From NCBI GenBank assembly GCA_034440615.1, contig JAOTOM010005154.1:1026001-1090000 (forward strand): a stretch of DNA of 64,000 nucleotides, written 5' to 3'. The first letter of the stretch is position 1. Each line of letters begins with the position of its first letter. Below are positions 51,655 to 61,313 of the stretch, in pieces. This DNA is from Ashinkailepas kermadecensis. Its lineage: Eukaryota; Arthropoda; Thecostraca; Neolepadidae. Below the pieces are notes generated by a model, which worked only from the letters and a program-made list of their open reading frames with translations, was not told where the DNA came from and did no database searches. The position numbers and the translations under genes were made by a program.

Positions 51655-52066
51655 GCGAAGGCCTCGTTTCTATGGACCACACATGACTGGATCGGGACAT
51701 GTGCCCAAGGCATGTTTGTCCAATTCACTATTTATCATGTCGCTAACTAGATATGTTCTGTGTCGTATGTTCTTGGTATTATGTTTAAAAATATTGCCGT
51801 ATAACACAATAAATAATACGCAGCATTCCTGGCGATAAGGCCGAATATTGACAGTATGATGTCACTGGAGCCCTCGGAGACAGACTCTGATTCGCTTCGG
51901 GCGATAGTGCTAATCTCAGTCAGCTCCTTCGTCGTAGCTAGTGGCGTCACACAGGTCAATATTCCGCCATATTGCCCTCAAAGCCATGCAATATTTATAC
52001 ACTACATGAGAACATCAGATTCAGTCAGCGAAGAGAGAAGGCCTAATGAATGGGGGCGGCTTCTCC

Positions 52067-52216
52067 CTCGGCACCACGTGACCTCTGGTGACGCCGCACC
52101 GGGAACTTGCTGGACCGCTAGTGGGGGACAGTCAGTCCTCCCTCGGCAGCACGCGACCTCTGGTGTTGCCACGCCGGGAACCTGCTGGTCCCCAAGTGAG
52201 GGACAGTCAGTCCTCC
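52067..52216. repeat. Tandem duplication, about 75-bp unit, 2 copies
   Basis: CTCCCTCGGCACCACGTGAC to GGGACAGTCAGTCCTC occurs twice head to tail with about 15 percent divergence. Confidence 0.9.
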
Positions 52217-53738
52217 TTCAGTATTCAATATAACATGATTTCATGTCGTTCAATTGAACGGCAAATGCTTGTCTGCACACAAAGGCAATTGCAGACCAGG
52301 GGAATTGAATTTGGTACGATGGCTTCCGTTGGATTTGTCTCTTGTTCTCTAACGAGTGGTGACACACATTGCAATACCAACAATACCACATTGCAATACC
52401 AACAATACCACATTGCAATGCCAACTTTAGATCGGCCGACGTGTTTTATGCGGTAGATTAGACAAACACACTATCTGCTTGTGTCCTAGCTGTGATCGGA
52501 ACTCCATACGCTCAACACAAGCGGAATATCGTCCATCATTGTGACAATTCAGACCAAATTGAATATGCCTAGTAAACAGACAGGCACATATCTAGGGTAA
52601 TATGCCTAGTAGACAGAGAGACCCATCCCGAGACTAATATGCCTAGTAGAGAGACAGGCCCATCACCAGGCTAATCAACCAGTGGACTGACAGGTTGTAC
52701 CATAGTTGAACCAGGACTTTATCCGTAAATTGCAATATATCTTTTACTCGTCCTTCATGGCAAGTTTGAAAGCTAGCTCGAGGCCATGCGGATGGTGCTA
52801 CGCAGCACTGCAACTACGATTCTGGTGAAATATGACATGCTATTATGAATTTACAAGGTAGTGTTGCAGTGACCTAATATAAAGCAATGTCAGACTTCAT
52901 TGATGTATATATAAGAATATGCATACACATAAATATCGCATATATACATATTTACATACATGTAGCATTGTATGCACTACACCATATACCTATTACAGGC
53001 ACACAGTCTTTGTACAACGTCGGGTGCACTACTTCTTAGAGGACCAAGAACACCTGAAGTATAGGTGAAGATACCGCATTGACGACCATAAAGGTGTCAT
53101 AACCGTGTCTTCATATCTGTATCCGTAAAATGCTTTGAGTAATTTCAGCCGATACAATATTTCGATTTACACCATGTTAAACACCCCGTGTCGGCATTGG
53201 ACAGATACAACCAATACATTGTGGGTAGGGTAAGCCATCGTGGATTAGGTCAGTTGGTTGGTAACCCCGCCCACCTCGATGTTGCCGTCTTCCTGATTGG
53301 CTGTGTGGTGACGACGTGAGGCAGAGTTTGTGATGATGTTTTTGAAATCGGAGTTGCATCATAGCGGTAAAAAGAGAAAGTGGTTCGCTGTGCCTGTCTA
53401 AAGTTTCCAGGATGCAGCATAGAGTGGAATTTGAGGAGGTCTCGTGTATTGCGAGAGTTTGGTAAACGGTGTGAAACGGCCTAATGCGAAGTTAAGATTT
53501 TCAGCTGTTGTTGCCTTGGACTACTCACGTTCTGTTTTTGTTCAAATGATTTGCAGAATAAGTTGTGCAATTGTCCGCAATATAATTTTCTAGCTAAAAG
53601 GCATGTGCCGTTGAAAGCATTTCACTTACCGACATAAACTCACCGGCTCACTTGAATAAGCTAGCGTATGTTGGTGGCATACACTGGCATGTGAATGAAA
53701 TTAGTTATTCTCCCAGTATTGCTACAGTAGAGGACATG
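52217..53738. other. Intron sequence, no gene recognised
   Basis: Small repeats only: CATTGCAATACCAACAATAC, about three copies at 52368-52425, and AATATGCCTAGTAGACAGAC-type units at 52563-52672. Confidence 0.5.
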
Positions 53739-54001
53739 CAATATATATGCTGTACATACGTCTACTTCACGAATGCATGTCGCAAATGTTATTGCGCACT
53801 AATTACACGTCAGTGTTCTTTTTAAAACATGTCTGCTCCACCTTACCTGACTAAAGCCAGCATAGACTGGCAATATATATGCTGTACATACGTCTACTTC
53901 ACGAATGCATGTCGCAAATGTTATTGCGCACTAATTACACGTCAGTGTTCTTTTTAAAACATGTCTGCTCCACCTTACCTGACTAAAGCCAGCATAGACT
54001 G
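53739..54001. repeat. Identical 132-bp tandem duplication
   Basis: Positions 53739-53870 and 53871-54001 are the same sequence read by eye with no difference. It is either a very recent duplication or an assembly artefact. It ends where the donor array begins. Confidence 0.95.
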
Positions 54002-54637
54002 TTCAACTGTGTCCCAGCTAGTAGGTCTAGCGCCGAGTCTCCAACTGTCTCCCAACTGAATATGTTCAACACAGTGTGACCAACTGCGCCTCCAGCTAAA
54101 TAGGCCCAGCACAGAGTGATCGGCTGTACTCCTAGCTAAATAGGCCCAGCACTGAGTGATCGGCTGTATCCCTAGCTGAATAAGCTCAACACAAAGTGAC
54201 TGGCTGTACCCCTAGCTGAATATTAAAAAAAAAACAGAGTGATCGGCGAGCCCCTAGCTGTATAGGCCAAACACAGAGTGATCGGCTGAATCCCTAGCTA
54301 AATAGGCCCAGCACTGAGTGATCGGCTGTACCCCTAGCTGAATAAGCTCAACACAGAGTGGTTGACTGTACCCTTAGCTGAATATACAAACACAGTGATC
54401 GGCCAACCCCTAGCTGAATAGGCCAAACACAGAGTGATCGGCTGAATCCCTAGCTGAATAGGCCAAACGCAGAGTGATTGGTTGTACCCTTAGCTGAATA
54501 AGCACAACATAGAGTAATCTGCTGTACCCCTAGGTGAATAGGCACAACACAGAGTGACCGGATATACCCATAGCTGAATAGGCCCAACACAGAGTGATCG
54601 GCTGTACCGCGGGTGGAATAGGCCCAGCACGACTGAC
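54002..54637 (-). repeat. Splice-donor array of the CH2 exon, unit about 40 bp, about 15 copies
   Basis: At the exon the minus strand reads GCAACCG|GTCAGTCGTGCT then GGGCCTATTCC and GGTACAGCC. Array units read ACAGCCGATCACTCTGTGTT then GGGCCTATTCAGCTAGGGGTA. The unit thus matches the last exon bases, the donor and about 30 intron bases. In most copies the donor GT has decayed (GATCAC), but at least two keep GGTCAC. Divergence rises away from the exon. Confidence 0.8.
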
Positions 54638-54882
54638 CGGTTGCACGCCCAGCTCAGTCCTGGCCAGTCTGAAGGCGGTGTCGACGTTCTGGATGGAGCG
54701 GCGGGTGTACGCAGGCCGCGTCTGCGGCTGGTGCGCCAGCACCTCGACCAGCCGCAGCAGCAGCGTGCCGTCCGTCCAGCTGGAGCTCCAGTCGTCAGGC
54801 GGCGCCGTCGAGCCCAGCTGCAGTCGCACCCAGCTCAGCTGCTCGTCTGCCGGCGTGTTCGCCTGCTGCGAGCCGCCTGCCA
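54638..54882 (-). CDS. CH2 exon of the filamin-like gene
   Basis: 245 nt: two bases, then 81 codons. The acceptor GCGTCCACAG ends at 54883 and the donor CAACCG|GTCAGT leaves phase 0. The translation contains TPADEQLSWVRLQL, WTDGTLLLRLVEVLAH and NVDTAFRLARTELGVQP. With CLSATDVVSG / REETRLIEYVSAL from the next exon it gives the helices of a calponin-homology domain in order, closest in layout to CH2 of filamin-type actin-binding domains (the TP-x-x-x-LL-W start, W-x-DG, N-x-x-A, LG-x-x-x-L-x-x-x-DV). CH1-CH2 pairs bind F-actin. An alternative acceptor CTCGCAGCAG, 16-20 bases inside, is less compatible in phase with the tentative upstream exon. Confidence 0.8.
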
Positions 54883-55635
54883 CTGTGGACGCACGTCGCC
54901 GGGTCGGTCAGCGTCATGCCGTAGCGTCGGATCTGCGGCGTGCTGCGAGCCGCCTGCCACTGTGGACGCACGTCGCCGGGTCGGTCAGCGTCATGCCGTA
55001 GCGTCGGATCTGCGGCGTGCTGCGAGCCGCCTGCCACTGTGGACGCACGTCGCCGGGTCGGTCAGCGTCATGCCGTAGCGTCGGATCTGCGGCGTGCTGC
55101 GAGCCGCCTGCCACTGTGGACGCACGTCGCCGGGTCGGTCAGAGTCATGCCGTAGCGTCGGATCTGCGGCCTGCTGCGAGCCGCCTGCCACTGTGGACGC
55201 ACGTCGCCGGGTCGGTCAGCGTCATGCCGTAGCGTCGGATCTGCGGCGTGCTGCGAGCCGCCTGCCACTGTGGACGCACGTCGCCGGGTCGGTCAGCGTC
55301 ATGCCGTAGCGTCGGATCTGCGGCGTGCTGCGAGCCGCCTGCCACTGTGGACGCACGTCGCCAGTGTCGGTCAGAGTCATGCCGTAGCGTCGGATCTGCG
55401 GCGTGCTGCGAGCCGCCTGCCACTGTGGACGCACGTCGCCGGGTCGGCCAGCGTCATGCCGTAGCGTCGGATCTGCGGCGTGCTGCGAGCCGCCTGCCAC
55501 TGTGGACGCACGTCGCCGGGTCGGTCAGCGTCATGCCGTAGCGTCGGATCTGCGGCGTGCTGCGAGCCGCCTGCCACTGTGGACGCACGTCGCCGGGTCG
55601 GTCAGCGTCATGCCGTAGCGTCGGATCTGCGGCGC
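54883..55635 (-). repeat. Splice-acceptor array of the CH2 exon, 77-bp unit, about 10 copies
   Basis: Each unit on the minus strand holds CGTGCGTCCACAG|TGGCAG followed by GCGGCTCGCAGCA, the acceptor and first roughly 20 bases of the exon, plus 44 bp of upstream text (CGCCGCAGATCCGACGCTAC, GGCATGACGCTGACCGACCC). Copies are almost identical, with one 78-bp variant near 55365. Conservation is far higher than in the donor array on the other side of the exon. Confidence 0.93.
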
Positions 55636-56098
55636 ACAGGTGCTACTTCCCAGTCGTCGCGGCTGACGCGTGGCTAAACTGCTTGCCTGACATCTCTCGA
55701 CAAAACGTTTTGTTCGAAATTTCCGCACAGCCGATCCAAGCAGATCGCTGTGACGAATGCACTCATCTACATCGGCAACGTTTTGAAAGGGAAGGAAGAC
55801 GGCAGACTCGTGAGCCTCCGAATGAGGTCGCTTCAGTTCATTCTTTATATTCTTCAGTCGTCTTGAGTTCCGCTTCGATTGTCGCGCACAAATGCTTAAA
55901 TTGTTCTTAAATGTCCATTTTGCAACTAAAGCATGTTAAATCACAGGTTGAGGTCAAAGGCAAGGACCGGTTATATATTGAATTATATGGCTGTATTATT
56001 CCTGTTTAATTCAAATAACTTTATGTACGTACAATTTGTCCCTCGCCAAAATCTTGAAGGACCATTCTCCGAGAGTTCCCTGTCGATACCCACGATAT
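55636..56098. other. Intron sequence, no feature recognised
   Basis: No exon or repeat recognised. Confidence 0.5.
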
Positions 56099-56121
56099 TT
56101 ATATATATATATATATATATC

Positions 56122-56212
<91 letters not shown>
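56099..56212. repeat. Compound (AT)n-(GT)n microsatellite
   Basis: AT tract 56099-56168 followed by GT tract to 56212, then a T8 run. Confidence 0.99.
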
Positions 56213-56215
<3 letters not shown>

Positions 56216-59200
56216 TTTTGTTGTTGGGGGTGTGTACTTCCGATTCTGGTTTGTGGGGATAAAGTATGCGTCTCCTACCCTGTTCCTGGGTCATGCCGGT
56301 TTGTAGTGACAAATACTTGTCCCCGGAAACCGAATGCTTAGTTATTCATATGACATTTACTTCATGTATCCTAGATACATTTTAAGTCAACATCGGTTTG
56401 TGGGGGACACGATTTTTCAGGTCCCCACATACCCGGCTAAACGCGCAAGCCATTTTTCTAGGTGCAGTATGTGTGTGGGTGGAGCCTATTCGAGTATGTA
56501 TCCAGACGTCGCTGCTTATCAGCTATTATCAGCTATCCGGGCGGTGTCCCAATGACGGATCTCTGGACTTTGGCCACGAAGTGTGCAGCTTACCGACGCA
56601 TCAGGCGTCGGTGGGCTCGTGACAAGGGGTTGGAGACAAATTTGATTGAATATAGCGTCATTCAATTGAATTTAATTTCATCGATTCAATATAGCTTCAT
56701 CATTTATCACCCGATTTCACTTCAGTTAACATTATTGGAAATAAATTGGATGCTACTTTACATTATCATAGCGGATGCATGTTTGAAGAATAAATGCTAA
56801 TAAATTGGTTTTGTTCGCGTAAAACATGTTCCAAAGCCTGAAGAATTTCAGGTGAAAAAATGTTCGCTTACATGTACACCGAGATCCCAACCCGCGTAAA
56901 GCCAAACAATTTTGGAAATTGATAGCAATCTTGTATTGTGCCCAAACGACCACAAGCGGATCGACCTTCCCCATCTTAGGCTGTTTGGTCCCTGGAGCAC
57001 ACTCAATAGTCTAAATGTGTCATGCGATTGATATGTTTTAAGTTTGCATGAAACTTATTTTTCAGGTTTGAAAGCATTCAAAGTTTTCAAAGCATTCAAC
57101 GTTTGAACACTTTTTTTGCGCGCTTCGTCTTTCGATTGCCATTTTTATCGACGGATGTTTTAATGGACGCTGAAGGACCAAACCTTGTCGGTGCGCCGTA
57201 AAACTTAAAAAAGCAACCAACGGATGCTTTGTACACCATTTAAATTATCTTTGTCTGCAGAACTGTTTTCTGAGCGCAGCACAACAACAAACTGACAACC
57301 CTGTGGTCCCGTGGTATAGTTTTTCGAGTATTATTGTAGGACCTCGAGGACATTTTCGGTGCATTCGATCTAGTCTAAGAGTAGAGATTCACATCAGAAA
57401 GCATGATGCTTCGGATGTCAGAAAGCTCACAAACATACCGCGATTCACACTTAGTCTTTAAGCAGACATGGATTTCTTATTATATGTGCAATGTTGAAAC
57501 ATGAGCATGGCAAAATGTCACAATGAGAATGACACCATTTTCTATTTACCATAGTATATATGTCTTTATGGAAACGTCTTCACAGTTATAAAGGCTTTGA
57601 TAGCCAATGGCACACAGCGAAGTCAAAAGAATGTCAAACTAGATATTCTAAGGTGTTAAGTGCTCATTAAATGGCTGTCTTCAGCTAATTGATGAAAATA
57701 ATAACAAGAATTGACAACACCACTGGGACCTTCCTCGCCGTATATATGGCGTATTCATGGCATGTTGCAAGTGGTGGGCGAATAACCTGCCTGCTCATCC
57801 CCCGTTGGCAAGAACGATGTAAATAATATTTATAAATTTTCGAAATTTTCCAGGTATGGCGGTTCCGAGTCGCCTTGATGGCGTGGAAGGAGTAAGAAAT
57901 GAAAATTACCACCAATATTAAAAAAAAAATTGGGGATAGTTTATAGACCAAGCCTGAGTTTGAAACAACACTTTCCCCATAAAATGTTTGGTTTTTTCCG
58001 CCAATCTTGAATAAAAGCCAATTTCATTTCATATTGGCTGGAGGTGTAGGTCAAATCTCACTTCATCAGGCCATCTTGGGTGGGCAAGAGTTCTCCCCCA
58101 CCCCGTGGCAGATACACCGCTGTATTTTTTATACAGTAATGTTAGCATTACCTCAACCATGTCAAAATCGGAAATAGACAATTTGGCCCGATTTCGTCGC
58201 CATTTCCCATTCGATAATTCTCCATCGCTGTGCAAGTCCAAAGTATGCCAGTGTGCTGTATCTCGTTAAACTTGGCAACCCTGCAATGGCAATAGAGTAC
58301 CCACCATGGCTGAAGCGAGGACAACGCTGTGAAACTCGCGGCAGCGTCCGGCGCCCTTTTCGACCGATGGTTTTCGATGCAGAAGCGAGAAGGACGTGCA
58401 CTGCCCAGCGTGGTATTTCCGATGCGGAGAGCGGTGTACGTGGTTAGAAGTGAGGGGTGCATTAGTGGCCTCCCACTGTCAAGGTGCGTGGGGGAGAAGG
58501 AACAGTGGCCTTCGGTCTATTCCTTCATCCCCCAGGTATTCCTACGCTGATATGATATGTCTGATATATCTTGTCCTTCAGATCCCTTCAAGGGCCTACA
58601 AAGCCACCACTGGTTAGCATAATTTCAGCCAACAAATTCCAACTATTTGCCGCAAATAACGCAGGATATGAAAACACCTTTGGCTAAGAATAATTATCCA
58701 CTTCATGCATCTCGTTTCAGAACTGTTTCTGCCGGAAACTTTGTAGGTACCTTGCACTCCTGCTGGCTGCTATTATGACGGAGAAAAGCTAGCAGTGCCG
58801 GTGGCGAAAATTGCCGGTATCGCTGAATGCAACTCTACCCGAAGCGAAACGCGCGTATTGATCGCAGCCCGACGCGTCCAGAGAGCGTTGTCATGGTCGG
58901 CAGACGGTTCTCAGATTGTGTCACATACACAGGGACACTTGTAATTATCGCCTCTAGAAAATCGCCTCGTCCCTAGAAAAAAGCATGTGCATATACCTCA
59001 GTAGCCGAGCTATGCCATGCTCTGATGCCTTCAGCTTATCGTCTGTGGCCTATTTACATATATTTAGATATAACCCGGAACAAAAAAGAACGACATACAT
59101 AAAAAGCCGTGGACTTAAATCACCGCTTCATGTTCTGTTTCACCATCGTCTTTCGTCGCCGTCGTGTTTTCATACCCCGGATATAAATTTGAAATCATAG

Positions 59201-60600
59201 TTTAAATTTCACAGAAAGTATTATTTTTGTTTCCCAAACTCATGGAATATCGTGTGTAATATAAGCGCTGCATTAGAATTGAATGTGTTATTTGGTGCAT
59301 TTCTTTACATTTATAGTTTTCTATCAAAGCCATATTTTTAAAACTGTGTTGTCGCGTAGGTACACTTTGAATTAATTGCGGCGCCCCATAGGAATACAAT
59401 TGGGCTGTGGAATCGGAGATTTCATTGTTCCAGGGAATTTACGGTGAGTTGTTGGTTGCAAGCGCCTATGTTATATTCCGCTGAACTATTGGAGTCTTGG
59501 AATGACGTTTGTCGTACATAGTTCTGTTTCTCCGCATCGATGTGCATCCCGCATAAATCAACATGCGATACATGCGATGCGATAGCTCCGTGGCTTAGGT
59601 AGGTAGGTAGATATCCAGGTGCCAGAGCTGCGGGCTGCTTTGCTGTTTTGCTAATTGGTAGTCAGGGGTGGATACAGAGGGGAGGGACACTTGGGTCATG
59701 TGCTCCCAATGTAAAGATGGCGCACCTCCAGCCGGGACAGGCGCCCATTCCTGCCATGACTTTGTCATGGGGCGATCGTCACTCTATGTTGATCCGTTCG
59801 CGTCGCTGCCGAGGCCTTCATCTTGCATTTTCTCACCCTCCATCCAATTCTTCACCAAAAAGGAACCCCGACATCTCTATTCTACTGTTTTATATAGTGC
59901 GACCACCGTTTTTCTCCTAATGCGCACAGCGCTCTGTTTTTGTTACCTTGTAGTATGCTTCGATTCTACCGTCTATATCTTTGCACACGGACAACACGCT
60001 TGGAGATCATTCAGAACAGGTGTTTGACAAAGACTTCCCAGGGTATTCCGACAAATCCATAATAATTATGCATGATCTCCGAGACATTACTGTGTGGATT
60101 CCGGGAACCCCACGAGAATGTTTGTTCAACCCGGATTCAAAAAGCTATCGAATTTACTGCAAGATCGGCTCTCGAAGCTTGTCCGGAGAACCAGAAGGAA
60201 TGGCATACCACCACACCAAGTAGAAATTAGCTTCATCCAGATGTACTTTGTGGCAGTTGCAGCCTACATGAGAATGTTTTACACAGTTCGAAGGGAGGAG
60301 TAATGTAAATAGAATTGCGAGGAATTCTGTAAGCATCAGCCATAGTTTTGAGGTTATAGAAATCGGGTAGTTGAGTACCATTTGAACCCATCCCGCGCCC
60401 TTGAAGACGAAACGAAGTACCGCCTATACTCCATCAGTGCTTAAGGTAGTCATCCCCTGCACTCAACCAGTTGTTAAGGCAGTACTGATATACATAGTAT
60501 CAACTACACTCCATGAGTCCTTAAGTTAGATCATACCTTTCATCTTGATAGCCTCTGGTCCCCACGGCACTCAGTCGCTAAAATCACAGACTACTTCACT
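56213..60600. other. 4.4 kb intron sequence, no gene recognised
   Basis: Overlapping open frames on both strands at 58030-58550 show no domain that I recognise and no consistent splice sites. A GGTA run lies at 59600-59612. No RNA gene seen. Confidence 0.5.
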
Positions 60601-60644
60601 GCCCGGGTGAAGCGCAGAGAGTGAGTGGGACAGATCCATAACGT

Positions 60645-61265
60645 AGCCACACTGGCCGCGGGTACCTACAGAGCGCGAGTACGTGCTGCAGCAGCCTAGT
60701 TAGGCTCAGCTGCAGCTCTCGTAGCCACACTGGCCGCGGGTACCTACAGAGCGTCACCACGTGCTGCAGCAGCCTAGTTAGGCTCAGCTGCAGCTCTCGT
60801 AGCCCAGGCCGGTGCACCTACGAGCGCCACCACGTGCTCGCAGCCTTAGGCTCGCTCCGCCCGCGCTGAGCCTAGTTGGCTCAGCTCGTAGCCACACTGG
60901 CCGCGTGCACCTACAGAGCGCCACCACGTGCTGCAGCAGCCTAGTTAGGCTCAGCTGCAGCTCTCGTAGCCACACTGGCCGCGTGCACCTACAGAGCGCC
61001 ACCACGTGCTGCAGCAGCCTAGTTAGGCTCAGCTGCAGCTCTCGTAGCCACACTGGCCGCGTGCACCTACAGAGCGCGACCACGTGCTCGCAGCTTCGCT
61101 GCAGCTCGTAGCCCACTGGCCGCGGGTACCTACGAGCGCCACCACTGCTGCAGCAGCCTATAGGCTCGCTACTCTAGCCACACTGGCCGCGTGCACCTAC
61201 AGAGCGCGACCACTGCTCGCGCCTTTAGGTCTGCTCTCGTAGCCACACTGGCCGCGGGTACTTAC
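60645..61265 (-). repeat. Splice-donor array of the tentative CH1-end exon, unit about 78 bp, about 9 copies
   Basis: On the minus strand the terminal copy reads CACGTGGTCGCGCTCT|GTAAGT. The other copies read CACGTGGTGGCGCTCT|GTAGGT followed by GCACGCGGCCAGTGTGGCTA, then again GAGCTGCAGCTGAGCC. Each unit therefore contains the whole 48-nt exon and its donor. Several copies carry deletions of 5-30 bp. Confidence 0.8.
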
Positions 61266-61313
61266 AGAGCGCGACCACGTGCCGCAGCAGCCTTGTTAGG
61301 CTCAGCTGCAGCT
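61266..61313 (-). CDS. Tentative exon: last helix of the CH1 domain
   Basis: 48 nt between CATCCAG at 61314 and donor CTCT|GTAAGT at 61266. It translates as ELQLSLTRLLRHVVAL plus one base. The helix pattern resembles the C-terminal helix of a filamin-type CH1 (L-x-L-x-L-x-x-L-x-x-x-x-V). The spare T joins TG at 54882 to give Leu in the right phase, leading to AGGSQQANTPADEQLSW. Support also comes from the donor being the only intact GTAAGT in the array. Against it: the acceptor lacks a pyrimidine tract, the exon is short, and the matching upstream CH1 exons are not in the window. Confidence 0.35.

Noticed and set aside
53210..53290. tRNA-like stretch with TTAGGTCAGTTGGTTGG
   Set aside because: There is no box B at a suitable distance and no stem pairing.
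54641..55677. Overlapping frames across the 77-bp array
   Set aside because: Translations of the repeated acceptor; only the copy next to 54882 continues into the CH2 domain.
58029..58550. Possible gene near 58.2 kb, open on both strands
   Set aside because: No recognised domain, no consistent splice sites, and both strands are equally open.
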